IMG/VR virus record: IMGVR_UViG_3300047557_002442
Span: 1 to 64,000 of that record
Length of the DNA: 64,000 nt
Source of the DNA: a virus
Strand: one strand, 5' to 3'
How positions within the stretch are numbered: position 1 is the first letter of the stretch; every line of letters starts with the position of its first letter. The notes beneath the pieces are model-generated. The model was not told the DNA's origin, ran no database searches, and saw only the letters and a list, made by a program, of their open reading frames with translations. The translations under genes and the position numbers were made by a program. Shown here one piece after another: positions 34,001 to 42,888 of this stretch.

Positions 34001-34969
34001 TTATGCTGCCTCTGCAAACTCAATAGCAGTCTCTAACGCCTTGAGTTTTAAGTTCTTATTTGGACCAAACCATGCAGATGTAAGACGTGTATCTGCATCA
34101 CGACCAATAACATGATCTGTCATATAGGTCACAGTGTTGAATGCTTGCCACCAAGATCCTTCAGCATACTCTGCACCAGGTTGTTGCATCACTAATTCTA
34201 AGGCGCGTGATGCTGACTTAGATAGATCCTTACGCTGTGGACCTTTCTCTTTGTTGTATGCAATTACTGGGAATACACGATTGAAGTACTCTTTCAATGT
34301 TTCTTCTTTGTACTTACGAGAGCCCAAGAACTGTGCCATTTCTTTATACTTAGCTAGCTTGTCAGATGCAATACCTAACATAGTCTTAACATTATCACCA
34401 TCAAACTCACGACGGTGATTGACCTTCACTACACTACTAGCACTCTGATTCAAAGCTAATGTTAATGTATTATTACACACAACACGTATTGGTGTAAAAC
34501 GTACGTCAATAGACTGACCAAACTTGTGTGGGTTAGTGAATAGCAAGTAACTATCTACCTGATCGCCACCAAACACATCAAAAGACTCCTTAACTTTTGC
34601 TAATGCAAATACGATCTGACCACCCTTAAGCGAACCAGCTGTATGCATCTCCATATCACCAGCTAGTACAAAATCATTAAAGAATTCAAAGGCTTCCTGG
34701 TTCTGTACAGGGTTCCAATCAGCTGAGACAATATCTAAGATCTTGTTGTCTGTAGAACGAACAAGTGGCGATACATTAAGTGGTGTCTTCATACCACCAA
34801 TAATAGAATATGCTTCTACTTTTTGTACAGTCCAATCTAAGCCAGCAAGTTGCAGCATCTGTTCAGGACTAACATCTGCGGGTACTTCCGTACCAAGTCC
34901 GTGCCACGGTTTCTCACCAACATAAGCCATCTGTGCTACACCATTAATCATTTCAATTTCATGTGCCAT
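34001..34969 (-). CDS. DUF932 phage/plasmid-like protein
   Basis: 322 aa. GEKPWHGLGTEVPADVSPEQ, VSADWNPVQNQEAFEFFNDF, MEMHTAGSLKGGQIVFALAK and FTPIRVVCNNTLTLALNQ are signatures of the DUF932 (TIGR03299) family found in phages and plasmids. The molecular role is not established. It is monocistronic: a sigma70-like promoter lies upstream and a strong terminator downstream. SD AGGAGAAA. Confidence 0.85.
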   Translation of the reverse strand: MAHEIEMINGVAQMAYVGEKPWHGLGTEVPADVSPEQMLQLAGLDWTVQKVEAYSIIGGMKTPLNVSPLVRSTDNKILDIVSADWNPVQNQEAFEFFNDFVLAGDMEMHTAGSLKGGQIVFALAKVKESFDVFGGDQVDSYLLFTNPHKFGQSIDVRFTPIRVVCNNTLTLALNQSASSVVKVNHRREFDGDNVKTMLGIASDKLAKYKEMAQFLGSRKYKEETLKEYFNRVFPVIAYNKEKGPQRKDLSKSASRALELVMQQPGAEYAEGSWWQAFNTVTYMTDHVIGRDADTRLTSAWFGPNKNLKLKALETAIEFAEAA

Positions 34970-35009
34970 AATATATTTCTCCTAACGTGTTTATCAAAAT
35001 AACAATATC

Positions 35010-35038
35010 ATAATAACGTTTTTATGAAATTAAGTCAA
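35010..35038 (-). promoter_or_regulatory. sigma70-like promoter for the DUF932 gene
   Basis: Minus strand TTGACT (35038-35033), 17-base spacer, TATTAT (35015-35010), about 40 bases before the ATG at 34969. Confidence 0.7.
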
Positions 35039-35051
35039 CACTTTTTGAAAT

Positions 35052-35079
35052 AAAAAAAGCCGACTTTGTCGGCTTTTTT
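35052..35079 (-). terminator. Terminator after the outer-membrane protein gene
   Basis: Stem AAAAAAGCCGAC/GTCGGCTTTTTT with a TTT loop, 15 bases after the stop. Confidence 0.9.
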
Positions 35080-35093
35080 GTTAGGAGTATAGA

Positions 35094-35651
35094 TTAGAAT
35101 CTAACATTGTATCCAAAGTTATATGACCAAAAATCATCGTCTCCTGTTGCTCGGTCAACACCGGCTACAAGCGATGAATTTTTTGTGATCGCATAGTCTG
35201 CAGCTGCACGCCATGTACGTGTTGAGTCGTTGTCATCTTTATGAAATGCGTTACGGAAACGTAGTCCCCCTCTAACATTCAGCTTATCAGTAACAGCATA
35301 CTGCAACCCAGGCTCAGTACTCCAGTATTGGAAATTGTCAGTACCGTTCATTTTGGTACCATATGCACTACGATTATAAACGGTGAATCCTGCGCCAATA
35401 GGTAATCTACCAATCAATGCACCCTCTAAACGAGTATTATTACTGTCATTATCACTAGTCTTTAAACGTGTATTAATTTCAGCATCCAAATACTTGTTAA
35501 TGCTTTGACCAAGCGTTACTTGGTATACATTTGCGTCTTGATAACCTTCCAACCCGTTACGAAGTTGGAACTGGATACCACCGTAATTGCCTTCTGCAGC
35601 TGCAAAAGAACTTGCTAACATCATCGTCAGCATTAATACATACTTTTTCAT
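35094..35651 (-). CDS. Outer-membrane beta-barrel protein
   Basis: 185 aa from ATG 35651, chosen because GGGAG precedes it and a classic signal peptide follows (MKKYVLMLTMMLASSFAAAE). The mature part alternates polar and hydrophobic residues in strands (VYQVTLGQSINKYLDAEINT, LNVRGGLRFRNAF, SSLVAGVDRATG) and ends in YNFGYNVRF, a C-terminal Phe typical of BamA substrates. Probably an 8-strand barrel. Phage-encoded barrels can alter receptors or block superinfection; that role is inference. Confidence 0.75.
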   Translation of the reverse strand: MKKYVLMLTMMLASSFAAAEGNYGGIQFQLRNGLEGYQDANVYQVTLGQSINKYLDAEINTRLKTSDNDSNNTRLEGALIGRLPIGAGFTVYNRSAYGTKMNGTDNFQYWSTEPGLQYAVTDKLNVRGGLRFRNAFHKDDNDSTRTWRAAADYAITKNSSLVAGVDRATGDDDFWSYNFGYNVRF

Positions 35652-35676
35652 TACATCTCCCTTTTTGTTATACATG

Positions 35677-35835
35677 CTAATCATTCCAATGCCTTAAAAC
35701 GCCTGCAACAATCACCATGTTTGTTATAAGGTAACAGAGAACAATAATTGTTCTTATCAGTGCTACTCTATCAGCCTCTTTATCACAATTGCCAGACTTT
35801 TCGCCCAGTGCTTTAGCCCACAATCTCCACATCAT
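35677..35835 (-). CDS. 52-aa conserved phage membrane protein
   Basis: MMWRLWAKALGEKSGNCDKE, then ADRVALIRTIIVLCYLITNM and VIVAGVLRHWND. One long hydrophobic helix in the C-terminal half, cytoplasmic WRLWAKALGE head. The pattern is, as I recall, recurrent in marine T4-like phages. It lies between the GroES-like gene and the barrel gene. The function is unknown. Confidence 0.65.
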   Translation of the reverse strand: MMWRLWAKALGEKSGNCDKEADRVALIRTIIVLCYLITNMVIVAGVLRHWND

Positions 35836-35851
35836 AATTCCAAAAAATTAT

Positions 35852-36097
35852 TTATTCAAATACAAATACGATCTCTTTTACTGATATTAAATAAGAATCC
35901 TCTAGTGCCTTTATCGATTTGTTCCAGTTTGCAAGCACAACATCACCAACGTTTACCTCTGTGACTTGAGGTCCAATCGCAAGTACCTTTGCCTTATCAG
36001 CATCATCGTTTCTTGTTAGTATGATGCCTGTAGATGTCTCCATATTCTTCTCTAATCGAGTAATAAGAACGTTATCTCTCAATGGTTTAGCGCTCAT
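35852..36097 (-). CDS. groES: GroES-like co-chaperonin (gp31 analogue)
   Basis: 81 aa, shorter than GroES (97) and gp31 (111). PLRDNVLITRLEKNMETSTG, IILTRNDDADKAKVLAIGP and VNVGDVVLANWNKSIKALED follow the GroES core, with a short mobile loop (METSTGIILT). It would cap the host GroEL to fold the major capsid protein, as gp31 does. The start overlaps the stop of the upstream basic-protein gene. Confidence 0.85.
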   Translation of the reverse strand: MSAKPLRDNVLITRLEKNMETSTGIILTRNDDADKAKVLAIGPQVTEVNVGDVVLANWNKSIKALEDSYLISVKEIVFVFE

Positions 36098-36240
36098 CGA
36101 CCTTGTCCTCTATATGCCTTGAAGTTTCTTTTTTGACATTTATTCATACCACTGCGTCTCAAATGTCTACCACCCTGTGACGTGGTTTTGACTGTTGATT
36201 CGTGTCTTACTTTTGATCCCATTCCTTGCTTAACTGCCAT
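36094..36240 (-). CDS. 48-aa basic protein
   Basis: MAVKQGMGSKVRHESTVKTT, then SQGGRHLRRSGMNKCQKRNF and KAYRGQGR. Highly basic, no membrane segment. SD AGGAGATAT. Its TGA overlaps the GroES ATG (coupled). It may bind nucleic acid; the function is unknown. Confidence 0.6.
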   Translation of the reverse strand: MAVKQGMGSKVRHESTVKTTSQGGRHLRRSGMNKCQKRNFKAYRGQGR

Positions 36241-36248
36241 AATATCTC

Positions 36249-36806
36249 CTATACAACCATTGTTTTTCTAGCAGAGTGCAGTAACGAATATGCTGACTGC
36301 TTCTCTACACCAACTTTCTCAACTATCAATTTAATTAACTCTGCTGTTGGTTTATCTTTATTTTTCACATAGATATCCACAACTTTATCCTTTTTAGACT
36401 TAGGCTTTGGAGTCTCGTTATCTTGTACAATAGTCTCAGCATCCCTACCCATCATCTGTTGAATCTTACTCAGTCGCTTTTCTGCTATCGGTGATACTGT
36501 TGAAGGATCAAATCCTTCACCATTCTTTATTGATTCCTCAATTGCAGTAAATGCATATACCCTTGCTCGACGTGGCTCATCTGTAAATTGTTTGTGTACA
36601 CCTAACTTGAATAAAATAGCATTGCATGCTCTTATTGGATTGGTTTGTTTTTCAAGATACTCGCGAGCCTTCATAATGATCCTGGAAGGGGACATATCAG
36701 CAGTTATGTGTAACTTCTTCATCAAGTCAGCCATTTCAGGCTTGAATGTTTCTGCATGCCCATACCCAGCCCATTCACTCTCATACACAGTTTTCTTACG
36801 TGCCAT
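36249..36806 (-). CDS. Hypothetical 185-aa protein
   Basis: Starts at ATG 36806 (MARKKTVYESEWAGYGHAET) with GAGG upstream; an ATG at 36821 is less likely. Predicted mainly helical, with a basic/acidic linker (PKPKSKKDKVVDIYVKNKDK) and a C-terminal helix bundle (AELIKLIVEKVGVEKQSAYS) that could be a small DNA-binding domain. The gene precedes the GroES-like operon. Not recognised. Confidence 0.6.
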   Translation of the reverse strand: MARKKTVYESEWAGYGHAETFKPEMADLMKKLHITADMSPSRIIMKAREYLEKQTNPIRACNAILFKLGVHKQFTDEPRRARVYAFTAIEESIKNGEGFDPSTVSPIAEKRLSKIQQMMGRDAETIVQDNETPKPKSKKDKVVDIYVKNKDKPTAELIKLIVEKVGVEKQSAYSLLHSARKTMVV

Positions 36807-36843
36807 ATTAGTTATCCTCAATCAAAACTATATTGTACATTGT

Positions 36844-37506
36844 TTAGGATATATTTTCAACATGGTAAGTATCAAATACTTCAAATACTTTTTTGGTGTA
36901 TTCATTAGGACTTTTGATAAACACTTGTAATTGCTGATGTTCTACCGCAATGAGGGTAATGATATGATCAATTTGTATATTATACATTTCTTCCATCATA
37001 ATTGAATATGCAGTTTCCTGATAGAAGTAGTTTGTGATCCAGTGCTCTTCTTTTGGCTTACCTGACGTCTTATAGTCTATAATACATGTACCATATCCTT
37101 TAACCTTTGCAATTAAATCGCATCTACCTGCGGATCTTAACCTCTTGGAATATAAGGGAATTTCTATGTTATAGACAGACTCAATGTTTTCGTCCAGCCA
37201 AGGTTGAATTTGTCTAAAGAGTGGTATTGTGTCAGGCATTCTACCCTTGAGAATATCGGGTTTATTAGCTACATAATCTTCACACATTAAGTGTACTTTA
37301 GTACCTCTTGATGCTGCTTGATTTTTAACCTTATTGGCTTCTTCTGTACCAACTCTCTTAACCCATTCATCGATACCCTCTTTACTGAGTGAAGACAAAA
37401 CGGATGTGACAGAGGGATATAGATCGTTGTCTACTTTGTAGAAACGTTTGCCATCTATCATCTGAGCATCCAACTCAGTGACTTCTAGCGGATGATGTAT
37501 AAACAT
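36844..37506 (-). CDS. PD-(D/E)XK (Cas4/RecB-like) exonuclease
   Basis: 220 aa. N-terminal YPSVTSVLSSLSKEGIDEW, RGTKVHLMCEDYV (His of motif I) and the core GRCDLIAKVKGYGTCIIDYK, TSGKPKEEHW give the H...D...D-x-K signature of the RecB/Cas4-type nuclease fold. Such proteins recur beside replication genes in marine T4-like phages. Likely DNA end processing in recombination or host DNA turnover. Confidence 0.8.
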   Translation of the reverse strand: MFIHHPLEVTELDAQMIDGKRFYKVDNDLYPSVTSVLSSLSKEGIDEWVKRVGTEEANKVKNQAASRGTKVHLMCEDYVANKPDILKGRMPDTIPLFRQIQPWLDENIESVYNIEIPLYSKRLRSAGRCDLIAKVKGYGTCIIDYKTSGKPKEEHWITNYFYQETAYSIMMEEMYNIQIDHIITLIAVEHQQLQVFIKSPNEYTKKVFEVFDTYHVENIS

Positions 37507-37509
37507 AAT

Positions 37510-37749
37510 TTAGTAATCTTTGATGGTATTGTTACCGCCAACCTTTTTCTTCATGTGCTTAAGTAGATCTTTGAATCCGGATGATGGTGTTCTTACACCT
37601 GCTGTAATTGGATCTACGCATCCTGGTACAGTTAGCATAACACGTTCAAGGTGGGGATTGTCGAGTTTGAATTGATCAAGCTCAGCAATCTTCATTATGT
37701 GTTCCTCTATCTCGCCAGTGCTTGTATTACGAAATTCATATGTAGGCAT
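37510..37749 (-). CDS. FmdB-like small protein lacking its zinc ribbon
   Basis: 79 aa: MPTYEFRNTSTGEIEEHIMK, then IAELDQFKLDNPHLERVML and PSSGFKDLLKHMKKKVGGN. The MPTYEF start and SSGFKDLL tail match FmdB-like phage proteins, but only one Cys (PGCVDP) remains, so no zinc ribbon can form. It is coupled to the upstream 43-aa gene by TAATG. The role is unknown. Confidence 0.65.
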   Translation of the reverse strand: MPTYEFRNTSTGEIEEHIMKIAELDQFKLDNPHLERVMLTVPGCVDPITAGVRTPSSGFKDLLKHMKKKVGGNNTIKDY

Positions 37750-37880
37750 TATCTATTCTTCTTTATTTTGTCAACAACCTGTCGCTCATAATGCCTACGT
37801 CTGCTCCAAACAAAGTTAGTCATATTGACCAAGCCTGTCTCAATTAAATCCATAATAATGTTATGCCAAAAGTAGTACAT
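37749..37880 (-). CDS. 43-aa hypothetical protein
   Basis: MYYFWHNIIMDLIETGLVNM, then TNFVWSRRRHYERQVVDKIK and KNR. Starts on the TGATG overlap with the upstream gene and ends on TAATG with the downstream one. Hydrophobic N-terminus and basic C-terminus. The function is unknown. Confidence 0.5.
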   Translation of the reverse strand: MYYFWHNIIMDLIETGLVNMTNFVWSRRRHYERQVVDKIKKNR

Positions 37881-38053
37881 CAAATAAGGTCCTCGTAGGT
37901 TAGTAGTTTCGTTGGGTTTTTAGATCTTAAAATGTTAATTAGCGGTTTTATTTTTTTGTTCTCATAAAGCATCTTGGTTTTTCTTGATACATGTGTTGAA
38001 TATTCTACTTCTTGGTATTTTGGATCAGAATGCTTTTTAAGTGATTTGCTCAT
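37880..38053 (-). CDS. 57-aa basic hypothetical protein
   Basis: MSKSLKKHSDPKYQEVEYST, then HVSRKTKMLYENKKIKPLIN and ILRSKNPTKLLTYEDLI. ATG 38053 is one base past the upstream stop; the frame is open further up but overlaps the DUF6433-like gene. Rich in Lys. Unknown. Confidence 0.5.
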   Translation of the reverse strand: MSKSLKKHSDPKYQEVEYSTHVSRKTKMLYENKKIKPLINILRSKNPTKLLTYEDLI

Positions 38054-38054
38054 T

Positions 38055-38480
38055 TCAAGTCTCTTGCTCCTCTGGGTAGTCATCGGGAAAGGCCTTTTTA
38101 GCAATTTTGGCCGATATCTTCTTAAAGGGTAGCTTTTTATCTTTGATATGACATAAGAGTACAGCATCGTTCTTATCAATAGACTCAAGCAATTGTATAA
38201 ACAACATCTCACGTTTTACTTTGCTAAGGTTAGGATTACCACCTTCAACAAAAAGATACAACTTCCTCATTTCGGATAACAATCTTCCTTCAAGATCGAG
38301 GAATTCACATGGTTTGTATGGAGGGGTACCACTAGGTAGCATGAATTTAATGCCTGGGTGGAAAGCATATTGTAATAGTTGTCGAACAACAGGATTGCTC
38401 TTACGTAGTCCGTCAATTATTGCGTCTTCAGTTTCAAGTTCAGATATTTGTTTCAGTATTGTGTACAGCGTTATTTTCAT
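38055..38480 (-). CDS. DUF6433-like conserved phage protein
   Basis: 141 aa. NPVVRQLLQYAFHPGIKFML, PSGTPPYKPCEFLDLEGRLL, MRKLYLFVEGGNPNLSKVKR and KNDAVLLCHIKDKKLPFKKI match a conserved T4-like family that I recall as DUF6433. The gene abuts RNase H and overlaps its stop. Probably linked to replication by context; no activity is known to me. Confidence 0.7.
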   Translation of the reverse strand: MKITLYTILKQISELETEDAIIDGLRKSNPVVRQLLQYAFHPGIKFMLPSGTPPYKPCEFLDLEGRLLSEMRKLYLFVEGGNPNLSKVKREMLFIQLLESIDKNDAVLLCHIKDKKLPFKKISAKIAKKAFPDDYPEEQET

Positions 38481-39331
38481 TAAAATTCACCAATATGTTC
38501 CATAAGCATTTTAAGTTTGTGTTTTACAAAGAAATTGAACAATTTGTCTCTTGTCTTACCTTGCTGGGATTCGTACTGTTCAAGTACTTTGTCTTGGATA
38601 TCTTCAGGTATGAAGGTTAGATCAATCAACTGCTCATTTCTGTTCCAGTTCCGTAATAACTCACCTGTAAAGAATTCTTTTGGTTTTTGTATGTTAGCAT
38701 ACTTCTCAGGCTTAACCGGTCGTTGGCGTTCACCACTAACAAACACATCATCCTTTGATAGAATATTTGGAATTCCATCACCACGATCGCCCTTCAATAT
38801 CAACTCTCTTGTAAATTTGATAGGGTCTTCGTGTTTGATAAACTTCTTTCTAACAGGATCAAACTGCTGTACATTACCAAACACATGGAGCTGTACAAAG
38901 TCTTTATCACCTGATAGAATAACTATCTTCTCACCAGTATTTAGCATTTGCCCATACTTTATTGTCAATGTACCAATCACGTCATCTGCTTCGGCACCCT
39001 CAACTTGAATTACTCTATATGGAAAGTTATCTCTAAGATCATCGCGAATAGTATTCAAACAATTGAATATTTCAACCCAGTTTAATTCTGATTGTTCCCT
39101 GGATTTTTTACGGTTTGCTTTGTAGTATGGGAAAACTTGTTTGCGCCAGACATGTTTATCATCACAGCATATTACAAGTTCACCATAATCTTTGAATTTG
39201 GTTTTGAGGGATCGAATGGTATTGAGTACCATGTGACGAAGAATATCTTCGTTTATGTCGACATCAGTGTGGTTGCCAAGTTGTGCCATCAAGTTTGATA
39301 TGCACACCTGGTTAAAGTCAAGGAGTATCAT
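38480..39331 (-). CDS. rnh: RNase H / 5'-3' flap nuclease (T4 Rnh type)
   Basis: 283 aa, T4 Rnh is 305. FEN-1 fold metal ligands are visible: MILLDFNQVC, ELVICCDDKHVWRKQVFPYY, VEGAEADDVIGTL, ILSGDKDFVQL and LKGDRGDGIPNI. It removes RNA primers of Okazaki fragments and adjacent DNA. It is grouped with the DUF6433-like gene as in other T4-like phages. Confidence 0.9.
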   Translation of the reverse strand: MILLDFNQVCISNLMAQLGNHTDVDINEDILRHMVLNTIRSLKTKFKDYGELVICCDDKHVWRKQVFPYYKANRKKSREQSELNWVEIFNCLNTIRDDLRDNFPYRVIQVEGAEADDVIGTLTIKYGQMLNTGEKIVILSGDKDFVQLHVFGNVQQFDPVRKKFIKHEDPIKFTRELILKGDRGDGIPNILSKDDVFVSGERQRPVKPEKYANIQKPKEFFTGELLRNWNRNEQLIDLTFIPEDIQDKVLEQYESQQGKTRDKLFNFFVKHKLKMLMEHIGEF

Positions 39332-39340
39332 TTTAAAGTA

Positions 39341-39943
39341 TTATAAAGTAATCTTATCTTTATTTAGTTGTGTTATTCGAACGTGTTGTGCAAGTATATG
39401 CATCAGAGCTTGATGACAATCTTCAACAACCCCATAATTATTCACGTCTACATGTAATGTAACATCAGCAAGACTTGAAGCTTTACCGCCATCAAACCCA
39501 ACAAATGCAATACTACGCATACTACTAATCTTTGCATACTCTAATGCTTTGATAATGTTTGCTGAATTGCCACTTGATGATATAACAATTAATACGTCAT
39601 TAGGATCAGCAAACATTTCTAATTGGTAAGAGAATATACTGTCGTAATTAATGTCATTAGCAATTGCTGTTATTGTTGCGGTACTTGATGGTAATGACAC
39701 AATCTTAGGACGTTTGTCTGTATCACAGTATATACATTTGGAATGGTCACAAAGGAAGTGATCACTTATAGCAGCTGATCCTCCATTACCACAAACATAT
39801 ATGGTATCTCTATATTTCAAAGCATCTTGTATTAATTCAACTGCCTTCTCTAGTTGTAGTCTATCAACAGATTCTAAACCACGAGCAATTGCAGTACTAT
39901 ACCAATCAATGTACTCTCCAATATCTTTTTTATCTGTTGTCAT
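39341..39943 (-). CDS. gmhA: Phosphoheptose isomerase-like SIS-domain protein
   Basis: 200 aa, typical GmhA length. The SIS domain is evident: DTIYVCGNGGSAAISDHFLC, IVSLPSSTATITAIANDINY, NDVLIVISSSGNSANIIKAL and VEDCHQALMHILAQHV. GmhA converts sedoheptulose 7-phosphate to D-glycero-D-manno-heptose 7-phosphate. It overlaps the kinase gene and starts the sugar cluster's downstream end. Confidence 0.85.
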   Translation of the reverse strand: MTTDKKDIGEYIDWYSTAIARGLESVDRLQLEKAVELIQDALKYRDTIYVCGNGGSAAISDHFLCDHSKCIYCDTDKRPKIVSLPSSTATITAIANDINYDSIFSYQLEMFADPNDVLIVISSSGNSANIIKALEYAKISSMRSIAFVGFDGGKASSLADVTLHVDVNNYGVVEDCHQALMHILAQHVRITQLNKDKITL

Positions 39944-40916
39944 ATACTACTTCACTTCCGCTATCGGTAAAATTAAATTTGAAGTGCTTGAGACCCATTT
40001 GCTCCATTCTCTGTATAACCTTATACTGTTTAGACAAAGGTACATAAAGAAGTAGAAAGCCTCCACCACCTGCTCCAGCTATTTTACCACCCAACGCTCC
40101 ATAAGTCAACGCCTCCCAATACCATTCGTCAATGCTACTATTAGTAATATTTGATGAGAGCCCTTTCTTCAATGCCCATGCCTGACCAAGCAAATATCCA
40201 AAGTCGTCTACCTTTCCTGCATAAAGGGATTTTAGAGCTTGTCGACCATAGGAGATCATTCTTTGTACTTTATCCACCATATAGGAATCTGACTTCATAT
40301 TATCGCTCTGCTCAGATAAAATATCAGATGCATTACGTTTTACACCAGTATAGAATAAAAGTAGGTTGTTATTCAGCTGATGTAATACATCACCCGAAAT
40401 CGTAACTGGACTTACGTCAACATGCTCGGGAGTGAATGTATAAGAGTTGAATCCTCCAAACGCTGCTGCATATTGATCTTGTTTACCAATTGGCTCATTA
40501 CATTTGCTTATTTCAATATCACATGCCGCCTCAGCCAAATCATATTTTGTTATTGGTACATCTTTTAATCTAGCCAATGCATTCAATAAACCGACAGTGT
40601 ATGTTGAAGAGGATCCTAGACCTGTTCCTTTTGTTGGAATCTGTGCATACGACGAAATCTCTATATTGGACTTTACACCCATCATCTTCAATGCTTCACG
40701 TACACGGTCATGCTTCAAGTCCCCAACCTTATCAACATGTTCAATTTCACTGTATACAAGTCTTATTCCAGGATATGATGTTTCACATACAGCTGTATGC
40801 ATATATTGATCAATTGTTGTGGATAGGCAAAAACCTGGCTGCTGGTTATAGTATGCAGCCAGGTCACTACCACCTCCAAAGAAGCTTAATCTTAGTGGTG
40901 TCTTAACAAGAATCAT
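39930..40916 (-). CDS. hddA: GHMP kinase, heptose 7-phosphate kinase type
   Basis: 328 aa. Substrate-binding N-terminus VKTPLRLSFFGGGSDLAAYY, GHMP ATP loop PTKGTGLGSSSTYTVGLLNA, IGKQDQYAAAFGG and the C-terminal KIAGAGGGGFLLLYVP match HddA, which phosphorylates D-glycero-D-manno-heptose 7-phosphate at C1. It pairs with the GmhA gene to supply heptose 1,7-bisphosphate, a precursor of GDP- or ADP-heptose. Confidence 0.85.
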   Translation of the reverse strand: MILVKTPLRLSFFGGGSDLAAYYNQQPGFCLSTTIDQYMHTAVCETSYPGIRLVYSEIEHVDKVGDLKHDRVREALKMMGVKSNIEISSYAQIPTKGTGLGSSSTYTVGLLNALARLKDVPITKYDLAEAACDIEISKCNEPIGKQDQYAAAFGGFNSYTFTPEHVDVSPVTISGDVLHQLNNNLLLFYTGVKRNASDILSEQSDNMKSDSYMVDKVQRMISYGRQALKSLYAGKVDDFGYLLGQAWALKKGLSSNITNSSIDEWYWEALTYGALGGKIAGAGGGGFLLLYVPLSKQYKVIQRMEQMGLKHFKFNFTDSGSEVVYDNR

Positions 40917-41911
40917 TATATTGTCTTATATGTGAATACTGGACCACTAACTATCTTGCGAGACTTTTCATCCGGATACTGAACTTTCAATGTACTTAAC
41001 AAGTCAGTCCATTGTTGAGTAATCTTAGTCCAGTTATATCTTGAATCAGCATATGCTTTAACAAACTTCAAATAATCTTGAACCGGCTCTTGATGTACAA
41101 CACTTATAGCATTATCAAGTGCTTGGTAGAATATATTAGCATGTTCTTGAGGATTATCAGATCCTTGATACTGGAATGTTAATCCACCGGATGTATCAGA
41201 CAATCCTGCACGATTCGGGTGAACACATAACAATCCTGCTGACATAGCTTCAATCAGGCTACGACTATTACATTCTTGCCATATAGATGGGTATGCAAAG
41301 ATGTGTGCATCTTGTAAAGCTTCTCGTACCTTATCATTTGTAGCAAAGCCATGATAGTTAATCTTAGGATGATTACGGCAACGTTCATATAATTCTTCAA
41401 ACTGTGCATCAGCATCGTCCCAACCATAAATCTTATAGCTTGAGAATACATCTAAAACTATATTGTCATATTTCTCACACAATTTTTCAAACACAGGAAT
41501 AAGCAATGCTAGTCCTCGTTGAGGTGTTGATGTGTATATGAGACGGATTTCATCTTTTGATTTCTCTTTGGCAGGGATTGGGTCAATAGCTGTTTCAATA
41601 ACCGCTACATTTGGATCATATGGTACTCCTAAGAAGTTCTGGTATTGCTGATACTGCCATTGACCACAGAATACAATCTTCTGGAATCTACTACGACTAT
41701 TAGGATCTTTTAGATGATTGGTTTCAGGATCGTGTGGTAAGTCATGGACCCAATAAACACGAATCTTCTCAGGATCTAAATCACGTACACGTGAGCAAAT
41801 GATTTGAAATTCATCAGCCACTCCTTCAGGCAGTCTTTCAGCAAGACCACGTTTCATCAACTCAGTACCACCTTGCGAGTTTTTAGATATTTCATTTTCT
41901 TCGAATGCCAT
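40916..41911 (-). CDS. GT-B family glycosyltransferase
   Basis: 331 aa. IRLIYTSTPQRGLALLIPVF opens the C-terminal Rossmann domain; HAFAYPSIWQECNSRSLIEA-like AYPSIWQECNSRSLIEAMSA is the nucleotide-sugar motif with E-x7-E. The acceptor and donor are unknown; it may transfer the sugar made by the neighbouring genes to a surface glycan or phage component. It overlaps both neighbours by one base. Confidence 0.8.
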   Translation of the reverse strand: MAFEENEISKNSQGGTELMKRGLAERLPEGVADEFQIICSRVRDLDPEKIRVYWVHDLPHDPETNHLKDPNSRSRFQKIVFCGQWQYQQYQNFLGVPYDPNVAVIETAIDPIPAKEKSKDEIRLIYTSTPQRGLALLIPVFEKLCEKYDNIVLDVFSSYKIYGWDDADAQFEELYERCRNHPKINYHGFATNDKVREALQDAHIFAYPSIWQECNSRSLIEAMSAGLLCVHPNRAGLSDTSGGLTFQYQGSDNPQEHANIFYQALDNAISVVHQEPVQDYLKFVKAYADSRYNWTKITQQWTDLLSTLKVQYPDEKSRKIVSGPVFTYKTI

Positions 41912-42888
41912 TATTTTGTTTCCTCTTTTTTATAAACATACCAATCCCATGCAGCTTTAATCATATCCTCTAAGATTTCATCATACTCGAATCCTGTTTC
42001 TTCAATAAACTTAGATGGATTACATAATAAAATAGCTGGATCGCCTGGTCTTGGATTACCAATATCATATGGGACGTCAATCCCAATCACGTCTTCAAAA
42101 GTCTTTATTAACTCTAATACCGATGTACCTCTCATTGTTCCCATGTTGAATGTATGATGACCTTTATTTGTCTTCATATAATCAACTGCGTGGAAGTGAG
42201 CTTTACAAATATCATTTACACTAATATAGTCACGGACTGCTGTACCGTCTGGGGTATCCCATTCCATACCATACACGGTAAGTGGGTTGCCCGTATAAGC
42301 AGCTTCCATGATTCGTGGAATAATATGTGGGTAGTTCAATGGTTGGCCAACATCACCATAAGATCCAGCTACACAGAAATATCTGAATACCGTTGATGTG
42401 ATACCTTTCTCATACAGCTCACCAAGAACAATTTCTGCCAAGAATTTACTACGGCCATATGGATTTGGTGAAGCCTTTGGTGATGATTCAGTAAGATAGC
42501 TTGTCGATGGATCATATACAGCTGCTGTGCTTGAGAATACAATATGACCATCACGTTCAGCCCAGCCATGCTTCAATAAGTTACGTAACATGGCAGATGT
42601 GTTACCAACATTATTTTGATAAAACTCAAAGGGATCTTCTACGCTAAGGGGAACAGATGCTGACCCACCTAGATGAAACACAGTCCTAATATTATATCGT
42701 TCACATATAACAGCAAAATGTGGATCCTCATATCCACATGCAAGCGGTAAATCAACATATTGCTGTTTATCACCTGGCTTATACGCTCTATCACAACCTA
42801 ATACGTTATATCCACGATCCTTACAGTGCTTAGCTAACACCGATCCGATGTATCCTGCTGACCCTGTTATAGCTATCCAATCAGCCAT
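41911..42888 (-). CDS. galE: NAD-dependent sugar epimerase, GalE-like
   Basis: 325 aa from ATG 42888 (SD AGAAGG); a farther ATG at 42915 lies in the upstream gene. NAD motif ITGSAGYIGSVLAKHC, VFHLGGSASVPLSVEDPFEF, catalytic S-S-T and Y-x-x-x-K in NPYGRSKFLAEIVL, and the UDP-sugar motif PHIIPRIMEAA, TAVRDYISVNDICKAH. It likely interconverts UDP-glucose/UDP-galactose or a related sugar. Part of the five-gene sugar operon. Confidence 0.88.
   Translation of the reverse strand: MADWIAITGSAGYIGSVLAKHCKDRGYNVLGCDRAYKPGDKQQYVDLPLACGYEDPHFAVICERYNIRTVFHLGGSASVPLSVEDPFEFYQNNVGNTSAMLRNLLKHGWAERDGHIVFSSTAAVYDPSTSYLTESSPKASPNPYGRSKFLAEIVLGELYEKGITSTVFRYFCVAGSYGDVGQPLNYPHIIPRIMEAAYTGNPLTVYGMEWDTPDGTAVRDYISVNDICKAHFHAVDYMKTNKGHHTFNMGTMRGTSVLELIKTFEDVIGIDVPYDIGNPRPGDPAILLCNPSKFIEETGFEYDEILEDMIKAAWDWYVYKKEETK

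Noticed and set aside
39310-39345. sigma70 promoter before RNase H based on a TATAAT string
   Set aside because: No -35-like hexamer at 16-18 bases and the string lies in the stop region of the upstream gene of the same operon.
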